From Chytridium lagenaria (lineage: Eukaryota; Chytridiomycota; Chytridiomycetes; Chytridiales; Chytridiaceae), in contig JAHLKC010000149.1 of NCBI GenBank assembly GCA_025449115.1, forward strand, positions 1 to 64,000: DNA of 64,000 nucleotides, read 5' to 3'. The stretch's first letter is position 1. Each line of letters opens with the position of its first letter. The notes beneath the pieces were generated by a model. The model was not told the DNA's origin and did no database searches. It worked only from the letters and a program-made list of their open reading frames with translations. Positions 25,803 to 36,587 of the stretch are shown one piece after another. The position numbers were made by a program, and so were the translations under genes.

Positions 25803-27046
25803 ATGGAAGTCGACGCTACCTTCAAGAACGGCTCGAAACGCCTCCTCATATCTCTTCTTAATGCCGTCAAGGATTTTAACAAGCCAAACTCTCTCTCCCT
25901 CCGTTTCTCATCTAAGGGCATCACCTCTCGCTTCGCCTGTGGTCCTCCCATGCATCCCCTTCAATCCATCATCTCATTCACTCTTGACACTCAGGACGAC
26001 GACGTTCTTCCCACACCAGCGGCCTCTCCGACTCCTGGAGCAAAGGAGGTGGACGTAAAGGAAAAGGGTTTGGGGAAGCCCGGGACAGCTTTTGCTGGAT
26101 TTGAGAGTCGATCAGAGACTGTGATTACGGTGCATCCTAGGACACTTTGTCATCAGTTAGAATTGGTAGATGAGGGTGATCGAATACTATCAGAGGAGAT
26201 AAGACTGAGAAGGGCGATGTATCTATCTATGAGCTTTACTTTGAGAGCACGGGTAAGGTTTTTTCTTCTTTTATCGCTTTCATGCCTCTGATTTTACACC
26301 GCGTTTCCTTATACATCTTTCGTAACTCACTTTGCATTTTCCGTTGCATTTGAGAGGAAAGAAGCGTTTAAAAAAAAGAAGATACCAAGTTATAGACTTG
26401 CTGCTTACCTTTTTTTCCTCAGATCACGGTCGAAAAGTCCTGTACGAGATGGATGCCGTTCCTCACGTTGAGCCCATTCCTCCTACCGTCTCCGTTCCCA
26501 AATACACATTTATTGTCCAAATTGAAGCTGAGGAGTTCCGTAGGACTATTGCGGCTTTGCACGAAACTAGCGAGAAGGGTATGCTGTCATTTCTTTGATG
26601 CTTTGTTCTGATGAAGCTTTAGTACTCGTAACTGGAACAAAGAATTCGATCACTTTTTGCTCTACAGGACCTATTGGTACTTTGCAAGTTGGTCTTGTGC
26701 AAAAGCCAACACCTCCCAACAAGGTATACAAGCTTCTCTTATGCCCATCTAATGATTGCCCTAGATCCCTCGCTTTAAAGTTCTCTCTTACACCTCCAAC
26801 ATGCGTCTCACCTTTGACTCCCGTTTTCTCCGTGGTTTCACCATTGCGACCCCGCTCTCAACTTATGTCACGCTATCGTTTGGCGGTCCTCAGACACCCA
26901 TGAAGATTACTTACCCCATTGAAGCGGATTCGTTAGCGGATGGGAGCATCAAGTTGGCGTCTTTGGCGACAGTGCATCCGTCAAATACGCAGAGTCCTAC
27001 GGAGGAGGGGTCCCCGGTTCTCGCCGAGAGGGGAGGCTGGACCTGA
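25803..27046 (+). CDS. Divergent PCNA-like DNA sliding clamp
   Basis: Resembles PCNA, the ring-shaped clamp that tethers polymerases to DNA. Exons: 25803-26252, 26423-26578, 26617-26723 and 26765-27046. The N-terminal MEVDATFKNGSKRLLISLL aligns with the first PCNA helix. YTFIVQIEAEEFRRTIAAL matches the start of the second domain (YSCVVKMPSGEFARI in PCNA). MRLTFDSRFLRGFTIATPLS and YVTLSF match LTFALRYLNFFTKATPLS and VTLS. It differs from true PCNA by a 60-residue Pro/Lys-rich insertion in the first domain (26010-26140) and a C-terminal tail without the usual KYYLAPK strand. Its length of about 330 residues exceeds the usual 255-265. One base is missing from an A run near 26437. It may be the only, fast-evolving PCNA, a paralogue, or a 9-1-1 clamp subunit; PCNA fits best. 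Confidence 0.68.
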
Positions 27047-27453
27047 TAGAAGTGTTATGGGAAGGTTGGAGTACTTTTTGTTGCCAGAAAGGGGTGCGCA
27101 GTGAATTTACAAGACGACATTTATATTTTTATGGCTTCTGTTGGAAAGATTTGGCATTTGACTGACGTCCCCTCTTCTGTCTTTTCCTCATGTCTTTTGT
27201 TTTGTAAGGCGATTCATAATACCCTTTGATGACGACGATGTTGGGCTAAGATTTTTCTGCACTTCTTTATCGGTGATAAACTCGCGCGTTTAATTACTTT
27301 TAGTCAGTTCACTCCTCCCCCCATCCCCTCATAATATTAAAGACGCCATGCTGCTTGTGATTGCGAAGAAATAAACGGTTCATTTACTACGACTTTTAAA
27401 CAAAATCCAATTGACTATTGAAATGTTGTATAAATAAAATTAAAAAAGACAAG
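27047..27453. other. Intergenic gap before F-box/ankyrin gene A
   Basis: About 400 bp holding the PCNA-like 3' UTR and the promoter of the next gene. It is AT-rich near 27380-27450 and contains no gene. Confidence 0.4.
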
Positions 27454-29733
27454 ATGCAGTCTCATTCATCTGCTCAACGCTCACCTCCCGAAGTGTGGAC
27501 CGCCATAGCCATTCACCTTCATCCACATACGGTCGTAGGCGAACTTTCACGCCTGAATCGAGCTCTTCGCCAGACCTTTGCATCCCGGTCTATCAGATTC
27601 GCCATCAAGAATCTCAAGACAGCTCTCCCACACACATGTTTAATGGGCTCCCTAAACTGGAATCTCTTGGGTCCAAGCTACATCGCCGCTTTCATCATTC
27701 TCCACAACTTTGACCGAGACTGGGCGTTGATACCGTGCAGAAACAGCAAACGGATGGAGGAAGCCTATCCAGCTTGGAATCAGGTGATGGTAGGCTTCGA
27801 AACAATCTACGTCAAGTTGAAAAAACGTTTGTTCCGTGTCCACGGCATATGACGTTAGCCAAGAATGCTTCGATCCTCATGGCTGAGGAGGTGAAGGAAT
27901 ATTTGGCCAACCCTGAAGCTCTCTACTTCCTGGCCTTGGTCGGAGCTTGGGATATCCTTGAAGAGCAAATACCACTATCGTCAAGGCTATATCCCGACTC
28001 CCCACGCTCATTTGAAGGAATACGAAACCTCGCATGTCTTTCCGGAATTGGGCACATTAAGGGCCTTGACGGCGCTCAATTCAAGTACATTTCACCCTTC
28101 CGAACCGTTTGACGAGATGGACTGCGACCCAATCTACAAAAGCCTCGGGTTTCTAGTAACATGCGGTCACTTACCCGCCTTGAAATTCGCTTTATGTCAA
28201 GAAAACCGTGACATGAGTGACATCTGGCTGGCTGTGTTTACCTACGCTACCGGTGCTTTTCAGCTCGAGATTCTTGAATGGCTGATGTCAGTTTGCCCAT
28301 CCAATCACCATATTCGTTGGGGGAGGCTGTGGTTTTGTAGCCAGAGTTCGGGAATTGAACGATTTGGAAGAGCAGCTGTTATGAGGTTCATTTTAAATCA
28401 TCCGAGGATCGGACCATCTACAGAAAATCAACCTGAAACGAGTTCTTACGGCGGCTTGTTGTCGGAAATATGCAAAACGGGGGATGTTGACGCGGTGTCC
28501 GTTGATTATAGATAAATTGACGTCGATCCATGGAGAACCGGGGTTTGGCTCGGTTTTCACGGCTTTGATGGCGGGTCATGACAATGTTGCCATATTGCTC
28601 CTCGATCATATTCCTGTGGTGGATATTTCAAATCGTCTTATTTTTGACTGTATATCAATTGGGACAGTCAGCTTTGTCAAGAGGTTGATAGAGAGTGGTT
28701 TATTTCCCGTTGAAGCTGCCGGAAACGCCGTTTTGAAATGGATACAGGGGGGCATAACTTTTGGGAAGCGTGTGAATGTTGAGGCGGTAAAGCTAATCGT
28801 TACCGAACACCCTATGGTCGTGTGTGATATTGAAGATCTATCTTTCCCCTGCTGCATGATAGCTGCTGTACGAGCAGAAAAATTCGACCTTGTCGAATTC
28901 TTTTTACAGCACCCTTCATTCACCCACAAATGCCAACATTGGCCGACAGTGTTTGAAGAAGTTGTGTTCACGGTAAATGCCAAGAATCTTCGGTCTATAC
29001 TTCATCTCCCGCAAAGCCGCATATTGTTATCTCCCAGTGGTTTGGAGTTTGAGCATTGGGATGAACTTGACGACGAAGACCTAATTCTCATATCCTTGAA
29101 ACACCAATTATCTCGCATGCACTCCAAGTCAGAGAATCTTTCATACCGGATCTCTTGAAAAGAGTAATCGTCAACGATTTTACTAAAATCCTCTCCCATT
29201 TTCTCCATCGGATCACACCACCGACTTCTACGACCTGGTTGATCACGCTATCAATAACGGATCCCTTAAAGCTCTTCAAGTATTCCTACACTCTGGGCGT
29301 ATTGAATCACCACAAGAACATTTGACGGACTACTTCGCCATGGGGTATCTTGATAGCAACAACGGTGATCGTGCCGCCCCCCTCAAGCTTTTTATAAACC
29401 ATCGAAATTTGGACGCGTCGACGGTAAATTGATCCTTGCGGCTCTTCAGACGACGAATGATTTTGCACTTGAAGTTTCATGGATGTTGGGGAGTATGAGA
29501 ATGTGGATGGGAGGAGACTATTTTTTACGCTTTTAAGGAATGGACGGCCGGCTGATGAAGAGGGGAGAAGGAGGATGGAGAGATGTGCCAAATTAATATT
29601 AAAATGCCCGGATGTGGATCCGTCTGTCAATGAGAATGAGGCGCTGGTAGACGCCTTCAAACGTGGTGCTTGGGAAGTTTATGATGTATTGTTGGAGGAT
29701 GATAGGGTCAAGCAGAAGTGGGGGCTGTATTGA
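27454..29733 (+). CDS. F-box/ankyrin-like repeat protein A (lineage-specific family), with frame breaks
   Basis: The protein starts MQSHSSAQRS and then has PPEVWTAIAIHLHPHT with VVGELSRLNRALRQTF, an F-box-like helix pair that would bind Skp1 in an SCF ubiquitin ligase. The remaining 650 or so residues hold ankyrin-like helices: GAWDILEEQI, LACLSG, CGHLPALKFAL, AGHDNVAILLLDHI, KFDLVEFFLQHPSFTH and CPDVDPSVNENEALVDA. The stop is at 29731-29733. The frame breaks at about 27810, 28050, 28495, 29150 and 29400, but the next frame always continues the alignment with gene B on the opposite strand. The breaks may be sequencing errors or real decay; breaks per kilobase are somewhat higher than in the household genes. 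No intron was found. The degradation target is unknown. Confidence 0.7.
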
Positions 29734-30180
29734 TCTCTTCTATTTTTTACTTTCCATCAATAATTCTTTGCATATATCCATCAGGAATTCTTCCTTTATT
29801 TTGCTATGCCCATTGAAGAAATATTTGCCAATCGACTTTCTCTGTCTCGTATTCACCCTAGTTGCAAATTATGCGTTGAGCATTCCTGTTTGTAATAAAA
29901 GGAAGTATATATACAATAAAAAAAAAATTAAATACTGCAACTAAAATGACGCGTGAGCAGTTGATAAAAATGGAAAAGAATGACCAGTTCGGTATAAGGT
30001 GTATAACACCGGCAATGACAGAAAGGTTCCAGTGTGAAGAGCATGGCTGATGAAGGATAGAATCACAGCATAACACACACGAAACCCGTACTAGTCTTCG
30101 GGTATACTAGAACAGAAAGTAAACCGACCACCCCCCCCCACCCCCCCCCCCCGCCAAAAAAAAAAAACAAAAACGACAAG
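29734..30180. other. Convergent gap with C- and A-homopolymers
   Basis: About 450 bp between two converging paralogues. It contains a C-rich run with two near-pure blocks (30130-30155), followed at once by an A run (30157-30170). No gene is seen. Confidence 0.5.
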
Positions 30181-32536
30181 CTATAGGCCAAACTTTGTTC
30201 TAACTCTCTCATCTTCCAACAAAACATCGTACACCACCCAAGACCTCTCATTCCAGGCATCCAAAAGCGCTTCATTTCCGTTCTCAGAAGGGTCCACATC
30301 TGGATGCCTTAAAATCTGCTTTGCACAAGCCCTTATCCTCCGTCTTCCATCCTCATCCAAACAAGTTTTCCTTGAAAGCGTAGAAAACAACGCCTTCACA
30401 TTCACATATTCAAAGCCATTAATAAATCCAGTATCCATGAAAAGTTCAACAGCAATATCATCCATCACTTCAACAGCTCTTTCTAACAATACACCGTGGA
30501 CAGGTCCAAACGATGGGTGGTCTGTAAAAAGTTTGAAGAAATCCTTTTTTACCGGAATATCGATGCTCCAACTGAAAGTAATTCATCAAAGCGGCTTGGA
30601 CATACTGGATTCGTCCCGAATGCAAAAACTTGCGAAGAAGGCCAAATGAACCGTTATTGAGGGCGTAGCTGGCCAGGTGTTCTGTAATGTGGCTCCGTTT
30701 GAAGAGATATAGGAAGCGGGAGATCATTTTGGTGGTTCCTCGGCTAGCAAGGGCCGATGTGATGGATACTGTAAAGTCCGTTAACGAAGTGATAGAGGGA
30801 GTTTTGAGGATAGCGATGATCAATTCTTCGTCTTCAAGACTATTCCACTTCTCCAAATCCATGTCTTCTCGGGAAATCATAGTGTGGCATAGTGGGTGTC
30901 GTAGAAAAGACCGGAGTGTTTTTGGCATTTAAATTAAACACGGCAGATTCAAAGGCCTTCGAGAAATGCTTGCATCCGTGGGTGAATGACGGATGATCCA
31001 AGAAGGCCTCAATGAGTGTAAATTGTTTCACCCGTTCCGCCTCAATCAAGCAGCATTTGGAAGACCCTCCTTCATCAATGTCACATACAGTCATCGGATA
31101 GTTGGATATGATGAACATCATCGCATTCACGTTCACATCCTTCCTCAATCCATATGATTGCTCAATTGAATCCATCACAACTTTCCCCGAAATTTCAGAG
31201 GGAAGACGACCACTTTTAACCAACTTTTTGACGAATTCTTCCGTCCCCATCGCAACACATGAGCCAACCCAATAGTCTGATACATCTATATCCGAGATGT
31301 AGTCCAGAAGATATGTAGCAACATCGTAATGTCCTGCACTTAAAGCTGTGTGCACTGGACGAAGATCCAATTTATCAGTTAACGTTATTAGTTTCTTCAA
31401 AACCAACAACACCCCATCCATGTCCCCCGTTGTGCAAATTTCAGAGAGCAAGTTTGTGGTAAGCCCGCATTTCAGTCTCTGAATCCGTCCAAGGTTTCTT
31501 ATGAAAATAATCCATTATAAACTTGAACACGGCTGCACGTCGAGATGGTTCAATTTCCGAACTTTGACTGCAAAATGTTGGCCACGTCCAAAGTAAATGG
31601 TACTTTGGTGGGCAACCTTCCTTCATAAGCCACTCCAGTATCTCAATTTGAAAGGCGTCTACGGCGTCGTGAAGATAACCAAAAAGATCTCAGTCATATC
31701 GCGGCCGTCTTGGTTTAAGGCAAAAATTAGGGCTGGTAAATGGCCGCAAACTGCGAGGAGCTTTCGATACTGAAATATCTGGGATCCTCAAACAAGCCAC
31801 CTGAAGCGTGGAACGTTTCAGGATTCAACGCAACCAAAGCGCTCAACACACCAACATTTCCCGAAAGACATGCAAGGTTCACTATTCCATTAAATGCGGG
31901 TGAGCTCTTGAGGCTTAACGTTGACGAGTGAGAAAGTTGGTCTTGCAAAAGTTCCCAAGCGCCAATTAATGCCAAAAAGTAGAGAGCGTTAGGGTTTTCA
32001 AAGCATTCTTTCATCTCTTTAGCAAAGAGAGCAGCAGCACCCTTCAATAGTTCCATGTGGGAAGGATTAGGAATAACCGTGGTTTTCCATCCTTCATAGG
32101 TGTTGTTGTAATCAATGGCCTCCAAGATCCTTTTGCAAACCGGGTAAACTTCTGTCAACTTTTTGCTGCCCCTGAGAAATAGTGACGCCCAATCTATGGC
32201 GAACTCATGGAGAAGTAATAAGGCGGCCGTATAGCTTGGACCCAAAAGTTTCAAGTTTAAAGAGCCCGCTAAGCATCTGTGACGAAGTGTATTTTTGAGG
32301 TTTCTCAAGGCGAAACTAATGGATGAGAGGGGAAAATTAGGCAACTTGTTAACATGATAGAGCAGTAAGCTTATTTGATTATTTGAAGTCAAAGCGAACC
32401 TGATAGATGGAGTATGGAAGATTTGCCGAAGCTTGCGATTTACCCTTGCAAGTTCTCCAGCGACAGTGTGCGGATGGAGGTGGACGGCAATGAAGCTCCA
32501 AATCTCTGGTGGTGTGCTATGACCTGTTGAAGGCAT
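30181..32536 (-). CDS. F-box/ankyrin-like repeat protein B (paralogue of A), with frame breaks
   Basis: Same architecture as gene A on the opposite strand, so the two face tail to tail. I chose the Met at 32536 because it puts PPEIWSFIAVHLHPHT nine residues in, exactly as in gene A, and leaves a TATA-like GTATAAAAA at about 32740-32748 upstream. Shared segments with A include ELARVNRKLRQIF, LLGPSYTAALLLLHEF, ALYFLALIGAWE, NLACLSGNVG, LTDKLDLRPVHTALSAGHYDVA, LDHPSFTHGCKHF and HPDVDPSENGNEALLDAW. Compared with A it has an insertion after the F-box (SNNQISLLLYHVNKLPNF). Frame breaks lie near 31735, 31440, 30900 and 30480. Function is inferred only from the F-box and repeats. Confidence 0.7.
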
Positions 32537-33825
32537 AGTACCATCAACACCATCAGCTTTGCAAAATTTAGCACAATTCCACCCCTCATGTCGATGACCG
32601 ATGGCAAATATGCTATGGGTTAATCCAGAACCTCTTGCGCATGGTGCGAATATGAGCAATGCGCTTGCAGCGTCACTAACAGCAACTTTAACGTTGCCAT
32701 GACTCGAGGAGCTCTTGGAATTCCACCAGGTAGCCAAGGTTTTTATACGATAAATCCGAGCCTCTTCATATCGACTGCCTCGAAAGGAGGTGGCGCGCTC
32801 TTGGGGAGGACCATCCGGATGCCCTTACCTCTCTCAACAACCAGGCTGTGCTATACAAAAATCTATAACTAGGCCTGAGCCTTTACGTTTCGATTGCTTG
32901 GAGAAAGCAAGACGTGGTCTTGGGGGACCAAACATGTACACTGATCGTTTATCGCAATAACCTGGCGGGTCTTCACAAGGACTAATGGCGCTTATATGAG
33001 GAGACTGGTTATTGTACGTCGACTACCTCGAGAGTACGATCAGACGCGTCATGGTGAAGTACGATTTGAGTACACTTTCTTCTCTCAACAACCTGGAGGA
33101 TTGACCATCCGCATATCCTAGTCTCTCAACAGTATAGCTCTGTTGTACAGTAACAAAGGCTTTACAAAGCTGCGCCTTTGCATATTGCGTGCCTTTATAA
33201 AGAGAGAAAAAAATGCCTTCTGAGCCCATCCTTTATCCACTCACTCTGATTTCGCGTTTTTTCTTCATCTTCGACCTTTTGCTTAGTTTCAATTTTGATG
33301 CAATTAACTCTAAACGCGCCTGCTGTCATCTTTGTTGAAATCTTTCAAGCTGTTGTCTATTGTCTTTATCAGTCCATGACCACGACTCGTTCAAAGTAGT
33401 GTATCAATTGCAATCACCGTCTCAACCGTCGGCAGTGATCATCCATCCACCCATCGACCTTCCATCCGCTGATCTCCCTCCGCGTTGCAGCGCTTTGAGC
33501 GGACTTGAGCGGCACTTGAATTCTCCAGAGGTGACCGACCCTTGAACCCCTGAGTGAGTCACTTTTGAAAACAAAAATAAAAAACAAAAACACAGAGTGA
33601 CAATCTCCAACAAAAACTTCTGTGCCTTCCAGTCACCCACTCACCCGCAACATTCCAATTGGATTCCAACCCAAATCCAGCACAATCAGAAACCGTCGCT
33701 TCAGAACCACTTCCAACCTCCAAACACCCACCTTCAAACGCACATCTCAACATTACACCCCCACCTTTCAACATCCACATACACACACACACACCGTTAA
33801 CCTCACCCTCGTTAGTTACAAGGAG
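32537..33825. other. Divergent intergenic region with degenerate repeats
   Basis: About 1.3 kb between divergent genes. The left part (32740-33160) contains three loosely related units, each beginning CGA(C/T)TGCCTCGA-like and carrying CTCTCAACAACC(A/T)GG. The part before 33826 is rich in CAC/ACAC (33760-33800). No gene is supported. Confidence 0.4.
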
Positions 33826-35028
33826 ATGGGGCGGATCAACTTCAACGCTACAGATGTCTTGTGTCGCGACGACAGTGATATCAACGTCCGCAAAGCTAGT
33901 ACCTGCAGCACAGACTCTACCGAGACACTCACAGATAACTCCACATTCATTGAGTCTAAAGCGATCACAGAAGACGACGACGACGACGACCCCACATCAC
34001 TCACCATTCAAACCCACTCCCTCAACCATATCTCTCGAGAAACTCTCAACGTGGATCGCATGTCAGCCTTTTACAAGGTAACATCCATTACTTTTTTTAT
34101 TATCGCTGATCACCCGTTTCTTTCGCGACGATCAAAAAATACAACGAAAAAAACAAAACAGGACGTTCTTGGTTTTGTTGAAATCATTCGTCCACCCATC
34201 ACTGAATGTAACGGAGTTTGGCTCATCATTCCAAACACCTACCATCCTCCTTGTGAAACACACACCGCGTTGCATCCTGCTCTTGGATCCGTTTCAATGC
34301 ATATCATTCATAAGGATGAAAGGTTTCATCCCGTAGAGTCGCCGTTGGAGAAATTGGGACAGGACAGTGATTTTCCCGAAAGGCCCGCTGCGATAAGGAG
34401 GAGTCATCATCTCGCTCTGAGAATTGAGGATATTGGAAAGGCCGAGAAGGTGTTGAGAAGGAGAGGGATTGCGTATCATAAGGATTACTTACCCGGGGGA
34501 CAGGTGGCTCAGTTGTTTTTTTATGGTGAGTAGGCTTGAGCGAACCGAGCAGGGGGATAGGTGGGGCAGTTTATGACCCATCTTGCGTAGCTCATTCGCT
34601 AGAAATCTAGCTGAAAAGACAAAAGAATTTCGCTGCTGTATATCATTCTCGCGAAGCGAGTCCTCTGTTTATAGTTTGCTATTCTACTGCCCTCAAATGA
34701 TGCAAGTGTTTTTGTGATGGGGTACTCTTAAACGTTTTGCGTTTATCGTTTAAGGCATTTACTCACTTCATCCTCTCACAATCCACGTAAACCAGACCCT
34801 GACGGAAACGGCATTGAAGTAAGACATTATTCAACTTCTTTGCTGTTTACAACTTTTAACCGTTCACAACAGCTTGGAAACTTTGATATCCTCCCAACCG
34901 CAAATTCCGGTAAACGACAGATGAAATTGTTTCGCCCTCCATTCGATATTGTTCCGTCGCCCAGCCTCTCCGTTGACATTATTTTGCAACACGCCCTCAT
35001 TCTTCATTTGCGGCAAGATTTTGTATAA
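33826..35028 (+). CDS. VOC-fold (glyoxalase/dioxygenase superfamily) protein
   Basis: Metal-binding VOC-fold protein of the glyoxalase I-like group. Exons: 33826-34077, 34162-34525, 34796-34818 and 34873-35028. The tiny third exon is secured by both splice sites and by motif continuity. The first 60 residues are an acidic, low-complexity extension (a run of seven Asp/Glu). The VOC core follows: LNHISRETLNVDRMSAFYKDVLGFVEIIRP (opening strand-helix with the metal His; given here across two exons), then SVSMHIIH, RRSHHLALRIEDI, VAQLFFY and DPDGNGIELGNFD, where the Glu is the usual second-half metal ligand. This wording is nearest to plant and fungal glyoxalase I-like proteins of unknown substrate. 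The C-terminal 50 residues are unique. No frame break is seen. Confidence 0.85.
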
Positions 35029-35411
35029 AGCAATATTATTCCCCCCTTTATCATTATATATTGAATTTGTTTTGGCCTGCGCGCTGGTTTGTTTGAACAT
35101 TAAAGTATCCTCATTTTTTCCAACCGTGCTTTAGTATCATTTTTTACTTGCTTTTTAGCTGCAATCTTTTTCTAAGCGCATTCAGCATCATTTTCCGACT
35201 GCGTAATTTTAAGCGCGTAAGAGAATGGACTTTTTTACAGGACAAAAAAAAAACCTGAGTTCATTAATTTCCATTGTTTTTTCAAGTGATTCATTCGACA
35301 AGCCTCTTATATAGGAGACAACTCCGCCACGAAATCGCTCTCCAACTTGATCATCCCGCAAGTCCTACAGCGATCCTCGAGGATCGCTGCCCGAAAAAGT
35401 CTCCTAAAACC
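35029..35411. other. Intergenic gap before small-family copy 1
   Basis: About 380 bp, T-rich in 35100-35240. A TATA-like TTATATA lies at 35308-35314, about 100 bp before the ATG at 35412. A short CGATCCTCGAGGATCG palindrome is present near 35371. No gene is seen. Confidence 0.4.
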
Positions 35412-35986
35412 ATGTTCACCTCCCGTCTCCCCAAAACACTCATCACCATAACAGGTATAGGCATCACCACCTCCCTCCTCGTCACCGCCCAAACCCCTCA
35501 AATCCCCATCCCAAACCCCTCCCTCCTCTCCTCCTCTCCCACCTCCAAAATCTACGCCGACGCCTTCAAACTCTCCACCCCTCCTCCCCACCACCACCAA
35601 TCGACGCTTACGCCTCAGCTTTTGAGCGATGCCATCTATTCCGCTTGGAACGGCATCTACTGTCCCTCGTCAACATGGGTCGACCGTCGCCACCCCTCCC
35701 TCAACCTGGTGCTGTCTTTAAATTGGGCCAACCTGTCAGCGCTATATGGACGGTGACTGGAAAGAGTGATGGAGAGATTCTCATGACGTATGATGAGGAA
35801 TTTGGAAAGGGTTCAACGTGGTTGCGTGTTGGAGATGAAAATGGACATGCAGTCTTATTTTTTGGGTCATCGCTGGATTTGAAAGCGAGAGATGTGAATG
35901 AATTACCGATTGCTTGTGCTTTACATCGATTGTATTCTCGGTTCCTGCTTTTGAACACTGCATTGCAACTATGGTTTGACTCGTAA
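35412..35986 (+). CDS. Unrecognised small membrane-anchored family, copy 1 (one frame break)
   Basis: I do not recognise the family. The protein starts MFTSRLPKTLI and has one hydrophobic segment (ITITGIGITTSLLVTA) that could be a signal anchor. A proline-rich PQIPIPNPSLL linker and FKLST follow. The second part contains FERCHLFRLERHL, FKLGQPVSAIWTVTG, GKGSTWLRV, AVLFFGSSLD and LHRLYSRFLLLN. The two parts lie in different frames; the break is in the CCTCCTCCCC run near 35580-35590. The copy at 55205 has the same order of motifs, so the two parts belong to one gene of about 190 residues. It ends 25 bases before the retrotransposon. Confidence 0.6.
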
Positions 35987-36010
35987 CCCAACTAGTTTAA
36001 AATATTCTAT

Positions 36011-36049
36011 GCCTATACACTACGGTTCAGTAGTGGAGAAAACACCTCA
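36011..36049 (-). repeat. Ngaro-like repeat B2 (terminal)
   Basis: Reads GCCTATACACTACGGTTC and onward on the plus strand. It matches B1 at 36346-36384 and forms the 3' end of the element. Confidence 0.85.
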
Positions 36050-36198
36050 ACCACGCCCTGAGTCACCCGACTCAGGGCACGGCGAGGATGTAATCTTGCC
36101 ACCCGCGCCAGGAGGAGTCGAACCTCCTGGGAACCAATCGACATGGAGCTAAAAGGAGAAACATGGGATTGGTTAGCGGGTGGGCGGAGGTGGGAGGG
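36050..36198 (-). repeat. Terminal hairpin region between A2 and B2
   Basis: Contains two strong stem-loops on the plus strand: GCCCTGAGTC-ACCC-GACTCAGGGC (about 36054-36077, 10-bp stem) and CCAGGAGG-AGTCGAA-CCTCCTGG (about 36108-36130, 8-bp stem). B1 is followed by a different stem (GCCGTGCC with GGCACGGC). Such structures may mark the end of the transcript or act in reverse transcription. Confidence 0.6.
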
Positions 36199-36345
36199 CG
36201 ACAAACGCTGCTGTGCGCTTTGTCGAAAGAGGAAGAAAATGTGATGCTGTCTCATAAACTGCACGTCTACAATAAAAACCTCTCCAAAAAATTCTCGGAG
36301 AATTTTGTGTGCTGCGGTTTTTATTTCTGTGTCACGGCAGTTTAT
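36199..36345 (-). repeat. Ngaro-like repeat A2 (internal copy)
   Basis: Matches A1 over 147 bases except one base in an A/AG run. It contains the short palindrome AAAATTCTCGGAGAATTTT. Confidence 0.9.
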
Positions 36346-36384
36346 GCCTATACACTACGGTTCAGTAGTGGAGAAAACACCTCA
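36346..36384 (-). repeat. Ngaro-like repeat B1
   Basis: Directly abuts A2, as in described Ngaro elements, and matches B2. Confidence 0.85.
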
Positions 36385-36587
36385 GCCGTGCCCCGGAGTC
36401 GACGACGCCTCCAAAACTGAGAACCCAAGGCGACGGAGGCACGGCCAACATTGAGGTTAGGGAAATAACCCGAAAAGAGGAAGCGAGAAATACGAGGAAA
36501 ATAAGAAAAGGCCATACGCCTACAACAAGTGTGAAGACCACATGGCGATACCACGCGCTGTACAGAAAGCGAATTCAGCGTAATCTC

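Noticed and set aside
30125..30175. Replication origin or G-quadruplex regulatory site at the C/A homopolymers
   Set aside because: Homopolymer runs alone are not evidence, and their length is unreliable in this assembly.
32537..32737. Start of F-box gene B at 32737
   Set aside because: It would add about 67 residues with no counterpart in gene A and overlap a TATA-like site. The Met at 32536 matches the paralogue.
36100..36135. tRNA gene on the minus strand
   Set aside because: Only a T-arm-like stem-loop is present. No matching acceptor, D-arm or anticodon arm is found at the right distances.
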